From: Armatimonadota bacterium
GTDB lineage: Bacteria; Armatimonadota; Hebobacteria; CAIYQO01
DNA: 62,176 nucleotides
Direction of reading: 5' to 3'
NCBI GenBank assembly: GCA_029553475.1
Contig: JAKPKV010000049.1
Location: forward strand, 1-62,176
In this document: positions 39,872 through 47,344 of the stretch, one piece after another
Position numbering within the stretch: the stretch's first letter is position 1
How the letters are laid out: each line of letters begins with the position of its first letter
The notes under the pieces: generated by a model
Database searches by the model: none
What the model saw: the letters and a program-made list of their open reading frames with translations, nothing else
Told to the model about the DNA's origin: nothing
Translations under genes and position numbers: made by a program

Positions 39872-40693
39872 TCATCGCGCACCTTCACAGAGCACATTCG
39901 CCCACTGATCGAACGCCACCGGCATATGCTGACGCATTGTCTCCGCATCCAGGCGCGCGTGCTCATTCGTCACGGACGGCTGGCACGCGCTCCCCGCCCC
40001 CTTGAAAAACCAGGGCACGCCTGCCAGGGCGCAGTCCAGCGCGGCCATGTTGAAATCATACGCCAGCGACAGGCGGGCCTGTCGGCCATTCTCGCCGCCC
40101 GCGGCCACCCAGGACAGCCCATCGGTGAGACGGCCGTCAACGGCGAGGCGATCACCGAGATACAGATGCAGGCTATCCAGCGGGCCCAGCGCCGGCTCAT
40201 ACGACAGCCAGTGCGGGCCAGGGCACTGCAGCAAATACGGCATCCGCTCCTGCATCAGGCGGTCATTTTCCGCCGTGACCCCCGTCCAGTAGTTCGGCGC
40301 CAGGAAATCCTGCTCGGCTGCCCGCTCAAAGAATTCCAGCATGCGGGCGGGGCGCTTCGTCAGCAGCAGGAAGATGTGTCCCAGCCCGGCCAGGTGGCAT
40401 GCCCGCATCGTGCGGAATACCTGCTGGATCACCGGGAAGGCGACCTGCTCGTGGAACAGGTCGCCCATGTTGCCGACGAAGACCAGCCGCGGCTTTCGCC
40501 AGGTCAACGGCAGCGCGAACTTCTCGGGGTGAACCACGCCCGGCTGGAAGGGACGCTCCTCCGGATAGCCGAATTTCCCGCGCAGGCGGCTGTCCGCCAT
40601 CGCCCGCGCATAGCAGTGATCGCAGCCCGGCGAACAGGGCGTGCAGCCCGTCACCGGATTCCAGGAATCCGTCCAATACGCGCGTGTGCTCAT
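39872..40693 (-). CDS. DUF5131 (phage Gp37/Gp68) family protein
   Basis: 273 residues from ATG 40693. It begins YWTDSWNPVTGCTPCSPGCD, HCYARAMADS, then VVHPEKFALPLTWRKPRLVF, VGNMGDLFHEQV, LLLTKRPARMLEF, NYWTGVTAENDRLM and LSYEPALGPLD: the full signature of phage Gp37/Gp68. C-x2-C-x3-C-x2-C resembles a radical SAM cluster site, and the family is related to that fold, but its reaction is not established. It is typical of phage early regions. Confidence 0.9.
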   Translation of the reverse strand: MSTRAYWTDSWNPVTGCTPCSPGCDHCYARAMADSRLRGKFGYPEERPFQPGVVHPEKFALPLTWRKPRLVFVGNMGDLFHEQVAFPVIQQVFRTMRACHLAGLGHIFLLLTKRPARMLEFFERAAEQDFLAPNYWTGVTAENDRLMQERMPYLLQCPGPHWLSYEPALGPLDSLHLYLGDRLAVDGRLTDGLSWVAAGGENGRQARLSLAYDFNMAALDCALAGVPWFFKGAGSACQPSVTNEHARLDAETMRQHMPVAFDQWANVLCEGAR

Positions 40694-40733
40694 CAAAAAT
40701 CCCCTTTCTCCAACAGCACCACCTTGCCGCCGC

Positions 40734-42758
40734 TCACGGCTGGTACTCCTCACAGGAATCATCCGCATGGCATCGCTCACCGTCCAGCAGACACGTCCCC
40801 ATGAATGCATCACCGACCGAGCCGCGCCAATGCGCGCACCCCATGCACGACCCACGCATGTCCCCTATAGCATCAGCGACGGGGGAAGCGGGCGCCACTT
40901 GCGCTACTTTATACGACGGACAGGGGCATCCATCCACGGGTGGCTCTAGCCCGCACCGCGGCCAATACACGCACCCCACACACGCCTCATAAGTACCATC
41001 TGCCCCCTCTCCCTCTGGGGGAGGGGGCGGCGCCGTCCTAGCGCCGCCATCTGCGCCCATCGGCGAAATCTGCGGTTTCTCCGCCTCTTCTCCCAGCAGC
41101 CAACTCGCATACGGCGTGCGGGAGTACCCCTGCTCGATCCGGTTCTTCACCTCTTCGCGCACCAGGCACTCCACCGCGAAGCGCAGCAGCAATATTGCGT
41201 CTTGGCTGGCCAACAGCGGCACCGCCTCATCCGTCGCCGTCCGTACCTTCCGCGCCAGCTCCTCCGGAAAACCGCACGCCTCCGCCGCCGCTTGGCAGCA
41301 CGTCGGCGCGCATTGCCGCACCGCCTTCGCCACCACCAGCGACAGCGCCCGCGTTGCCGCTAGGTCCACCACTACCGTCATGCCCCCCAGGTACACGCCG
41401 GCGCGCTCCAGCAGCCCGGCCATCTCCTTGCGCAGCCCCGCCTTCGCCGCCTTCGCCGCCGCCATGTGGTGCCGCTTGAAACATTTCGGATTCAGGCACA
41501 CCGGCTCGAGCTGCCCGGAATACCCCAGCACCTGTACCAGGTCCGCGCATCCGTCGCACTCACTGAAGTACCGATCCGGCTTCCGCACGTCCTCATACGT
41601 GCCGTACTTCAGATCGGCTCTCTTCGGCAGGGGCGGGCGAGCGTCCCCGTGAGCCGACTCCGGTGGCAACTCACCCAATCCGTCGCCATCACCAGCGGGA
41701 TGCTGCGCCGCCCTGATCCGCTCGCGCATTGCCTCTTCATGTTGTTGCCGCAGCTCTTGCGCGTGTTCGGGTCGCAAACAGAAGCCATGATGCTCGTGGT
41801 AACCGGCGCGGAATGCGCCAAAGGGGCAATCCGGGCACGTGTCCTTCCAGGGGAATCCCCCCGCGCCATACGCGAACTGCAGCACGATGCCCTCATCCGC
41901 CAGTTGGTGCGCGTAGGGGAGTTTGCAGGGCCCGGTAAGCTCTAGTTCCTTCGTGCTCGCGCCTTTCGCCACGGCGATTTCCGCGATGCGCTGACACACC
42001 GGCGGAAAACCCGCCTCCCGTGCCAACGCCTTCCCATGACTCGCGGTCAGCGGTCCATCCACCAGCAGCGTCTGCACCGGCGCCGGCAGGCGCAGGAGGC
42101 GTAACGAGTTAGCGATCGCGCTCTGACTCTTCCCGATCTGCTCCCCCAACTCGCCCTGCGTCATGCCCAGGTCCACCATCACGCGATACGTCTCCGCCTC
42201 CTCGATCGCGTTCAGATCCTCGCGCTGCAGGTTCTCAATGGCGCACAGCCGCGCCGCTTCCAGCTCCGTGCAGTGCACCAGCAGCGCGGGGATCGTCGCC
42301 AGCCCCGCCATCCGCGCCGCCCGCCACCGCCGCTCACCAGCGATCAGCTCATACCGCGTCGGCGCCGGCCCATCCGCTGCCCCCTCTCCATCTGGGGAGG
42401 ACGGGCGCCGCACCACAATCGGCTGCAGCACCCCGTGCGCCCGAATAGACGCCGCCATCTCTTCCAGCCGCCCCACGTCAAACGTCCGGCGTCGCTGGTA
42501 TGGCGAAGGCACGATCATATCCACCGGCACCTCCACCACCACCCGCTCGCGAGGTGGCGTGAATTCCTCCACGGTCCCCGGAATATCCGAGTCAGCATCC
42601 ACGACCACCACCGGCTCACCCCCCTCTCCCTCTGGGGGAGGGGCGGCGCCCTCCGCATCCACGTCATCCCCCACCATTTCGCGCGAAATATCGCCACCGT
42701 CTCCACGCGCCAGCTTATCTTCCGAGCTGACGCCGAACTCATCAAAATCATCTACCAT
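40734..42758 (-). CDS. Large ParB-family protein with cysteine-rich C-terminus
   Basis: 674 residues from ATG 42758. ParB core: VPVDMIVPSPYQRRRTFDVG, LEEMAASIRAHGVLQPIVVR, YELIAGERRWRAARMAGLAT, AIENLQREDLNAIEEAETY and an HTH (MTQGELGEQIGKSQSAIANS). The rest has cysteine clusters (CPDCPFGAF, CDGCADL, CVGCVYWPRCG, CMGCAHW). Three Pro/Glu/Gly inserts, each coded by a REP-like palindrome (41003-41033, 42380-42407, 42619-42650), interrupt it. ParB-like proteins of this kind occur in phage early operons; since the phage integrates, a partition role is doubtful and gene regulation is more likely. Confidence 0.82.
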   Translation of the reverse strand: MVDDFDEFGVSSEDKLARGDGGDISREMVGDDVDAEGAAPPPEGEGGEPVVVVDADSDIPGTVEEFTPPRERVVVEVPVDMIVPSPYQRRRTFDVGRLEEMAASIRAHGVLQPIVVRRPSSPDGEGAADGPAPTRYELIAGERRWRAARMAGLATIPALLVHCTELEAARLCAIENLQREDLNAIEEAETYRVMVDLGMTQGELGEQIGKSQSAIANSLRLLRLPAPVQTLLVDGPLTASHGKALAREAGFPPVCQRIAEIAVAKGASTKELELTGPCKLPYAHQLADEGIVLQFAYGAGGFPWKDTCPDCPFGAFRAGYHEHHGFCLRPEHAQELRQQHEEAMRERIRAAQHPAGDGDGLGELPPESAHGDARPPLPKRADLKYGTYEDVRKPDRYFSECDGCADLVQVLGYSGQLEPVCLNPKCFKRHHMAAAKAAKAGLRKEMAGLLERAGVYLGGMTVVVDLAATRALSLVVAKAVRQCAPTCCQAAAEACGFPEELARKVRTATDEAVPLLASQDAILLLRFAVECLVREEVKNRIEQGYSRTPYASWLLGEEAEKPQISPMGADGGARTAPPPPPEGEGADGTYEACVGCVYWPRCGLEPPVDGCPCPSYKVAQVAPASPVADAIGDMRGSCMGCAHWRGSVGDAFMGTCLLDGERCHADDSCEEYQP
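41003..41033. repeat. GC palindrome (REP-like) inside the ParB gene
   Basis: CCCCCTCTCCCTCTGGGGGA, then GGGGGCGGCGCC; read in frame as APPPPPEGEGADG. Confidence 0.8.
42380..42407. repeat. GC palindrome (REP-like) inside the ParB domain
   Basis: CCCCTCTCCATCTGGGGAGG then ACGGGCGCC; read in frame as RPSSPDGEGAADG, directly in the loop between IVVR and the YELIAGERR box. Confidence 0.8.
42619..42650. repeat. GC palindrome (REP-like) in the ParB N-terminal region
   Basis: CCCCCCTCTCCCTCTGGGGG then AGGGGCGGCGCC; read in frame as EGAAPPPEGEGGEP. Confidence 0.8.
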
Positions 42759-42759
42759 C

Positions 42760-43422
42760 TCAGCCTCCTCCACCAGCGGGCGCCTCCACCGGCTCAAACA
42801 CCCCGGCCGCCGTCTCCCGGCACAGCACCAGCACCTTGTTGATGCGCCGCGTCACCAGGTAGGGATCGCCGTGCGCTTGCACGCGGCTATGGTGCGTCAC
42901 GCAGTACCCAGTCGCCGTCCGCTTCGTGTTCGCACACCACGGCACCACGCACCGCTTCTCATCCGCCGGAGGCGCCTGCGCCGCCACATCCGCGCAGGCG
43001 GATGGCTGGCCGCATGGTCTCGCAGGGGATATTTCAATGCCCGCATTTTTTCCCGCGCCATCCTCTACCGGCCGCACCTGAATGCTGGCGGCGATCTTCT
43101 GCACCGCGGCAACCAGCCCCATCGCCAGGTCGCGCCAGCGTCCCAGCTCCGCCTCCACCCGATCCATCGCCTCCGGATCACCGCCGCGCCGGCGTAGCGC
43201 CGTCAGCGCCTCCTCCAGCTCCTCGACGCGGAACTCCAGCGCCTCGATCCGCCGCTGCTTCACCGCGACCGTGCTCTGCAACCCGTCAATGATCCGCGTG
43301 CGGTCCTCCACCGCCTGCTGCAGCACCCCGATCTGCCGATGCAGCGCCCCCAGCGCCGCCCGTGCCTTCTGCTGCCCCTCTTCCGTCGTTAAATCCTTAG
43401 GCAACACCGCTGCAACCGCCAT
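42760..43422 (-). CDS. Coiled-coil protein with zinc-finger-like C-terminus
   Basis: 220 residues. Residues 1-120 form a coiled coil (LHRQIGVLQQAVEDRTRIID, ALEFRVEELEEALTALRRRG). The C-terminal part has CVVPWCANTKRTATGYCVTH, a C-x4-C...C-x2-H zinc-knuckle pattern seen in phage HNH-associated proteins. In between, NAGIEISPARPCGQPSACAD is encoded by a repeat also present in the 45109 gene. Function unknown. Confidence 0.7.
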   Translation of the reverse strand: MAVAAVLPKDLTTEEGQQKARAALGALHRQIGVLQQAVEDRTRIIDGLQSTVAVKQRRIEALEFRVEELEEALTALRRRGGDPEAMDRVEAELGRWRDLAMGLVAAVQKIAASIQVRPVEDGAGKNAGIEISPARPCGQPSACADVAAQAPPADEKRCVVPWCANTKRTATGYCVTHHSRVQAHGDPYLVTRRINKVLVLCRETAAGVFEPVEAPAGGGG

Positions 43423-43432
43423 CTCAACCCCC

Positions 43433-43585
43433 TCAATGCTCGGACAACCCCGCTCGCTCCTGGCACCGGCGATGACGCCGCAGGAACGCCTGCATCATCG
43501 CTAGATAGATATCCAACCCGACCGGGAGAGCGACAGACTGCAGCGCTCCACATCGCCGGCAGTGCAGCGAACAATCATACCCATC
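43433..43585 (-). pseudogene. Zinc-ribbon open frame lacking a start codon
   Basis: An open frame from 43585 (after a TAG) to TGA 43433 reads CSLHCRRCGALQSVALPVGL, DIYLAMMQAFLRRHRRCQE: a zinc ribbon plus helix that looks conserved. There is no ATG, GTG or TTG before the first CxxC; upstream sequence is a CATCCT-type repeat. It looks 5'-truncated by that repeat. Confidence 0.5.
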
Positions 43586-43602
43586 CTAATCATCCTGTGC
43601 AT
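43577..43602. repeat. CATCCT-type dispersed repeat, variant
   Basis: ATACCCATCCTAATCATCC then TGTGCAT; it sits at the broken 5' end of the zinc-ribbon frame. Confidence 0.6.
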
Positions 43603-43840
43603 GACGCTTCGGCGCCGTCACATCCACCTCCACCAGCACCCGGATGCGCCCGCATGTCATCCCCATCCGCGCCGCGCGCTGCAGCTCCTCGCGAATCTGC
43701 GCCGGCGCATACCCGCACAGCCGCTCCACCGCCGCCGCCACGCTCTCCCCGTCGCGCGGCATCGCCAAAATATCCACCGCGTGCCGCATCGCCGCCGATT
43801 TCCTCACCCGCTCCGTCCGCACCCGATCACCCGTCGCCAT
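43586..43840 (-). CDS. Hypothetical early protein
   Basis: 84 residues, basic N-terminus (GDRVRTERVRKSAAMRHAVD), helical middle (VAAAVERLCGYAPAQIREEL) and an end MTCGRIRVLVEVDVT. No domain recognised. The last codons run into a dispersed repeat. Confidence 0.55.
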   Translation of the reverse strand: MATGDRVRTERVRKSAAMRHAVDILAMPRDGESVAAAVERLCGYAPAQIREELQRAARMGMTCGRIRVLVEVDVTAPKRHAQDD

Positions 43841-43888
43841 CCAACTTCTCCTCTACGCCAATCCGCGCAATCGGCTGTTCCCCATCCG

Positions 43889-43919
43889 CCCCCTCTCCTG
43901 CCAGGGGAGGGGGAGCGCC
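43889..43919. repeat. GC palindrome (REP-like)
   Basis: CCCCCTCTCCTGCCAGGGGA, GGGGGAGCGCCCGGACGGCGCC; two-part copy in an intergenic gap. Confidence 0.75.
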
Positions 43920-43930
43920 CGGACGGCGCC

Positions 43931-44116
43931 CTACCGCCCCCACATCCCCGCATACCACGCGTCACTCGCCGTCACGGCATCAGCCGCCTGTTGCGCGCGC
44001 TGGTCGCACCGCGGGCAACTCCGCCGCAGCGCCGACTCGCGTGCGCGAAAAATGACCATCTTCCAACCCGGTCCATCCAGTGTCTCGCGGCGCTCCATAT
44101 GACCGCAGGCATACAT
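43931..44116 (-). CDS. Small zinc-binding protein
   Basis: 61 residues from ATG 44116: MYACGHMERRETLDGPGWKM and SALRRSCPRCDQRAQQAADA. A CxH pair near the start and CPRC form a zinc site seen in many phage/actinobacterial small proteins. Function unknown. Confidence 0.6.
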   Translation of the reverse strand: MYACGHMERRETLDGPGWKMVIFRARESALRRSCPRCDQRAQQAADAVTASDAWYAGMWGR

Positions 44117-44195
44117 CACCGAAAAACCCAACCGTTTTGCGCGCCAACACATAACACCACTCCTCTGCGCTCTCTGCGTGCTCAGTGGTGAACGC

Positions 44196-44420
44196 CTACT
44201 TCACCACCCCCGGAAACAACAGCACGAAGCACCACAGCGCCATGCTGCCCAGGAAAAAGCCCACCAGCAGCGACAGCGCCATCGTCGTCCGCCACCGCCG
44301 CCGCGCGCGCCGCATCCGCGCCACCGGCCCCACCCGGTCACTGACCCCCGCCTCCATCCGTAGCGCCAGGTCGCGCTGCGTCGGAGAAATATGCCGATCG
44401 TGCAAATTCACTACCGTCAT
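44196..44420 (-). CDS. Small membrane protein
   Basis: 74 residues from ATG 44420. A basic segment (RMRRARRRWRTTMALS) precedes one transmembrane helix (LLVGFFLGSMALWCFVLLFP). Function unknown. Confidence 0.55.
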   Translation of the reverse strand: MTVVNLHDRHISPTQRDLALRMEAGVSDRVGPVARMRRARRRWRTTMALSLLVGFFLGSMALWCFVLLFPGVVK

Positions 44421-44442
44421 GTCAGCCTCCAATCAATACTGG

Positions 44443-44715
44443 TCATTGCCAGCGCGTGGGATCGTTGCTCCAGTATCGCTTCCACCAGCGGGCCACCCGC
44501 GCGCCCGCCCACCGAATCCACGCCAGCGGGCGCCGCGCCCACCACAGCAACCGCGCTGGCCACGGGCGGTAATCCGCCACCAAATCCTCGCCCAGGCTCG
44601 TCACCACGAACCCCCGATGCCGCGCCGCCTGCGTGATCGCGTTCGCCAGCGTCACGTATCCCTTCAACGTCACCGGCCGCCCCTGTACCTGAATGATCAC
44701 GTCATAGCGCTGCAT
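44443..44715 (-). CDS. Hypothetical early protein
   Basis: 90 residues from ATG 44715: MQRYDVIIQVQGRPVTLKGY, VTLANAITQAARHRGFVVTS, then a Trp/Arg-rich tail (ARLLWWARRPLAWIRWAGAR). The upstream extension of the frame is REP-derived and probably untranslated. Confidence 0.55.
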   Translation of the reverse strand: MQRYDVIIQVQGRPVTLKGYVTLANAITQAARHRGFVVTSLGEDLVADYRPWPARLLWWARRPLAWIRWAGARVARWWKRYWSNDPTRWQ

Positions 44716-44736
44716 GTCGCTGCTCCTTCTTCCGCC

Positions 44737-44770
44737 TTCCCCTACTCCTGGCAGGAGAGGGGTCGCGCCG
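44737..44770. repeat. GC palindrome (REP-like)
   Basis: CCTTCCCCTACTCCTGGCAG, GAGAGGGGTCGCGCCGGATGGCGC; overlaps the end of the HTH gene at 44742. Confidence 0.65.
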
Positions 44771-45098
44771 GATGGCGCGCCGCTGCATCGCCGCACCCCT
44801 CATACTTCGCCCGCACCGCCACCCCGCGAAAACCTTCCGCAAAGGCCGCCATTACCTGCTGTGTCACCAGCGCCGCCGCGCGCTGCGCCACCCGCTCCAC
44901 CAGGTCGCCATGCACCGCGCCGAACCGCTGAATCTCTGCCAACCCGCTCCGGCTCACCCGCCAGTCGCGCCCCGCCTTGATGCTCGGTAGCTCCCCGCGC
45001 TGGCACATCTCCCGCACCGTCGTCGGGTGCACCCGCAACACCGCCGCCGCCTCTACGGCTGTCATCCAATCCTGCTGTTGTGTCTGCTCCGCCATCAT
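44742..45098 (-). CDS. Excisionase-like HTH protein
   Basis: 118 residues. HTH_17 domain at residues 11-58: WMTAVEAAAVLRVHPTTVRE, MCQRGELPSIKAGRDWRVSR. A helical C-terminal part (VERVAQRAAALVTQQVMAAF). Could be the phage excisionase or an early regulator; it is transcribed from the early promoter. The last dozen codons overlap a REP-like palindrome. Confidence 0.72.
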   Translation of the reverse strand: MMAEQTQQQDWMTAVEAAAVLRVHPTTVREMCQRGELPSIKAGRDWRVSRSGLAEIQRFGAVHGDLVERVAQRAAALVTQQVMAAFAEGFRGVAVRAKYEGCGDAAARHPARPLSCQE

Positions 45099-45102
45099 TC
45101 AG

Positions 45103-45127
45103 CTCCTGTTACGGGAGGGGTGGCGCC
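45103..45127. repeat. GC palindrome (REP-like), short copy
   Basis: CTCCTGTTACGGGAGGGGTG then GCGCC; between two early genes. Confidence 0.5.
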
Positions 45128-45585
45128 TGAATGGCATCCACATCTCCCAAACTCGCTACCGCCTGACTCGCTGCCAGCGGGAACGTCTCCGCGTAGAACT
45201 CCTGGTACTGCGGCCAGATCGTCACCTGGTACATCCCGTCGTGGTCGTCGTCGCTCATCATCGCCCGCACCGGGCTATCCACCTCAAAGTTCACGATCAG
45301 CCCCAGCTCCAGCGCCTTCATCAAAGCAGCGAACGCCAGTCCGATCCCCTGGAGGCTGTTTTCAGAAAACAACGGCACTGCCGGCAGATGTACCGTCGTC
45401 CCGTCCGGCAGCGACGGATACAGCACCCGCAACACCGCCAGATCGAGCACCCGCCCCGCTACCATCGCGTCTGCAGATTCCGTTCCGTCCGCCTGCGCGG
45501 ACGGCTGGCCGCCAGGCCTCGCAGGGGGTATTCCAATGCCCGCGTCCTGACGCAACAGATTCGCGTAATCCTGATCGGTCATCAT
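45109..45585 (-). CDS. Hypothetical early protein with repeat-coded segment
   Basis: 158 residues. Near the N-terminus AGIGIPPARPGGQPSAQAD is encoded by a repeat shared with the 42760 gene. The rest, with VLDLAVLRVLYPSLPDGTTV, LQGIGLAFAALMKALELGLI and MYQVTIWPQYQEFYAETFPL, looks like a folded domain of unknown function. Confidence 0.6.
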   Translation of the reverse strand: MMTDQDYANLLRQDAGIGIPPARPGGQPSAQADGTESADAMVAGRVLDLAVLRVLYPSLPDGTTVHLPAVPLFSENSLQGIGLAFAALMKALELGLIVNFEVDSPVRAMMSDDDHDGMYQVTIWPQYQEFYAETFPLAASQAVASLGDVDAIQAPPLP

Positions 45586-45627
45586 CGTTCAGCCTCCGAT
45601 GTCTGATTTGTGAAAATGCCCAGCGTC

Positions 45628-45954
45628 TCACGCCATGGCCTTCACACGCAAAAGAGTCGTGGCCAGCGCTTCCTCGTGCAAGAATGCGCCGGCGTGCCGT
45701 ATTGACGGCAGAATCGCTTGAGCGACGATTCCATAATGGTCGTATGCGACGCAGTGCCAAGTGCCAGACGACAGGCGAGCGAATCCAACAACGTGTGTAT
45801 TGTTCAGCCCGATCAACTCCACCACCGGCCGCCGTCGCGCGCGCTCTGTCATTACCCCACATCCGTCGCAGGCTGCAGGGCGGCTCGGCGGGCACGGCGG
45901 CACCGGCGTCATCGCCCCGCGTCCGCCCGCCCCATGCTTCATCACCATCGTCAT
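45628..45954 (-). CDS. Hypothetical early protein
   Basis: 108 residues; ATG 45954 overlaps the upstream stop as ATGA. Segments CDGCGVMTERARRRPVVELI, LNNTHVVGFARLSSGTWHCV, EEALATTLLRVKAMA. One CxxC pair. Function unknown. Confidence 0.5.
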   Translation of the reverse strand: MTMVMKHGAGGRGAMTPVPPCPPSRPAACDGCGVMTERARRRPVVELIGLNNTHVVGFARLSSGTWHCVAYDHYGIVAQAILPSIRHAGAFLHEEALATTLLRVKAMA

Positions 45955-46394
45955 CGTTCAGCCCCACTTTCCGTGCCCTCCGTGGCCGATCCCGACCCCT
46001 CCGTGGTATCATGGAGATGCGGAGGAACTGCCGGTAACGACGACGGCCCCTCCAGCCCACCATCAGCAAGGACCTGACGATGGACGAGTTCATTCAGCAA
46101 CTGCCTCTTACGATCACCTGTCCCCAGTGCGGCGAGGAGTTCCAGGAACAGATCGGACGGCTCCAGACGCAGCGTCACGCCACATGCCCACGCTGCGGCG
46201 GTGTCATCGCGACCGATGACGACTTTGACGAAGCGGTCCGGCGCGTCGAGCGCGAGCTGCAGCAGTTCCGCCGGAACCTCGGACGCCTGGGCCAGTAACG
46301 CCGCGGCCGCGGTATCGAACGCGGACGTGTCCGCCGTCACATGCAACGTGAGAAACGCGCCACCAGCGGGCGCCGATGTCTGCGGGGCTGTCAT
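45951..46394 (-). CDS. Hypothetical protein, antisense to a plus-strand zinc-ribbon gene
   Basis: 147 residues from ATG 46394. Its start overlaps the ligase stop (TGATGA) and its stop overlaps the next start (ATGA), the coupling seen throughout this operon, which favours it being real. Contents: AFLTLHVTADTSAFDTAAAA, ALDAPDRFVKVVIGRDD, a low-complexity Gly/Ser/Glu tail. No domain recognised. It lies opposite the 46080 frame. Confidence 0.5.
   Translation of the reverse strand: MTAPQTSAPAGGAFLTLHVTADTSAFDTAAAALLAQASEVPAELLQLALDAPDRFVKVVIGRDDTAAAWACGVTLRLEPSDLFLELLAALGTGDRKRQLLNELVHRQVLADGGLEGPSSLPAVPPHLHDTTEGSGSATEGTESGAER
46080..46298 (+). CDS. Zinc-ribbon protein on the opposite strand
   Basis: 72 residues: MDEFIQQLPLTITCPQCGEE, FQEQIGRLQTQRHATCPRCG, GVIATDDDFDEAVRRVEREL, ending in a helix. 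The zinc ribbon CPQC-x19-CPRC with the LPLTITCPxCG opening closely resembles a small family common in free-living bacteria. It is the only plus-strand gene in the early region and overlaps the minus-strand gene completely. AAGGACC precedes the start, and the promoter is unclear. It could be a moron gene. Confidence 0.6.
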   Translation: MDEFIQQLPLTITCPQCGEEFQEQIGRLQTQRHATCPRCGGVIATDDDFDEAVRRVERELQQFRRNLGRLGQ

Positions 46395-47005
46395 CACCCC
46401 ACCTCCTTCACCTGCTGCGGGCTGCGGTAGCTCACCCCGTTCGGCACGCGCCACAGCCCGTTCGGATCCTTCACCACAATGCCTTCCTCGCCGCGCCGGC
46501 GCTGCGCGCGGTAATACGACAGCGCGCGAGCGCGCGTCGGCGCCACCGTGCCGGCCACCACCTGCACGCGCGGGTCATCCACTATCGCCACCAGTTCCTC
46601 CAGCAGCTCCAGGCGCTCGGTATACACCAGTGGGCTCTCGCCCGCGTCGTAGGCCTCCGCGTCAAGGTAGTCCCACAACACCACCCGCGCCGTCGCCGCC
46701 GCCTCCGGTGTCAGCGTGCCGCGCAGCGCTTGCTGCGCCAGCCCATTGCTGCCCTGGCGCCGCGCGGGGCCGAACAGCAACTCGCCGTCATACCAGCCGG
46801 GCGCCAGCGTGGATAACACCGCGCACAGCGCGTCCAACCCGCGATAGGTGTGCCCGCCCTCGCCGCGCGACCACAGCGTCACCCCGTCCGCCGCCACGTG
46901 GATCATGCACCGCACCCCGTCCGCCTTCACCTGCGCCAGCGCCGGGAAGGGCATCGCCTGCAGCGCGCGCGGACTGTAGTTGGTGCAGAGCAGCATTTTC
47001 GCCAT
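46394..47005 (-). CDS. Minimal ATP-dependent DNA ligase adenylation domain
   Basis: 203 residues. It has the nucleotidyltransferase motifs: QVKADGVRCMIHV (motif I, K-x-D-G-x-R), WYDGELLF (motif III), RGEEGIVVKDPNGLW (motif IV, EGIVVK). The motif V lysine pair and the OB-fold domain are missing: the protein ends 25 residues after motif IV. It may be a minimal ligase, a truncated one, or an adenylation-only enzyme. It is the second gene of the early operon, behind cro. Confidence 0.8.
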   Translation of the reverse strand: MAKMLLCTNYSPRALQAMPFPALAQVKADGVRCMIHVAADGVTLWSRGEGGHTYRGLDALCAVLSTLAPGWYDGELLFGPARRQGSNGLAQQALRGTLTPEAAATARVVLWDYLDAEAYDAGESPLVYTERLELLEELVAIVDDPRVQVVAGTVAPTRARALSYYRAQRRRGEEGIVVKDPNGLWRVPNGVSYRSPQQVKEVG

Positions 47006-47226
47006 TACCCCACCCCCATCGCAGAATCAGCCGCGTCCAGCGTATAGGAGAAAAGCTGCTCGACGGATGAGCCGAGCGCCTTGGCAATACGGAGAGCGAG
47101 TGATGTGGCGGGGTCAATATGGGCGTTCTCAATTTTTGATATGTGAGATTGGTCTGTGCCAACAAGGAGCGCAAGCTGTGCTTGCGTGTAACCCAGCGCC
47201 TTTCTCTTGCTTGAGATCAGATTCAT
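47005..47226 (-). CDS. Cro-like XRE-family regulator
   Basis: 73 residues from ATG 47226: MNLISSKRKALGYTQAQLAL, LVGTDQSHISKIENAHIDPA, LALRIAKALGSSVEQLFSYT. A full HTH_3 domain. It is divergent from the CI-like gene and is the first gene of the rightward-placed minus-strand early operon, as Cro should be. Confidence 0.85.
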   Translation of the reverse strand: MNLISSKRKALGYTQAQLALLVGTDQSHISKIENAHIDPATSLALRIAKALGSSVEQLFSYTLDAADSAMGVG

Positions 47227-47264
47227 GACACCCTCGCTATGAAACAAACGCATACCCACAAGCC

Positions 47265-47327
47265 ATAATATGCCTACTCTACATGAATGTCAAGGGCTTG
47301 ACTGCCTGATTTATGAAATAATTTCAT
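47265..47327. promoter_or_regulatory. Divergent lysogeny/lysis control region
   Basis: On the minus strand TTGACA (plus 47288-47293), a 17-bp spacer and TATTAT (plus 47265-47270) form a near-consensus promoter for cro and the early operon. On the plus strand TTGACT (47298-47303) faces the repressor gene with an AT-rich -10 region around 47315-47325. ATGAAAT-A-ATTTCAT (47313-47327) is a perfect 15-bp palindrome, the best operator candidate. Confidence 0.75.
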
Positions 47328-47344
47328 TTGACAAGGAGATGACG

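Noticed and set aside
40734-42758. ParB-like protein as evidence for a plasmid-prophage with partition genes
   Set aside because: No ParA gene or parS array is seen, and there is a clear integrase with tRNA attachment sites.
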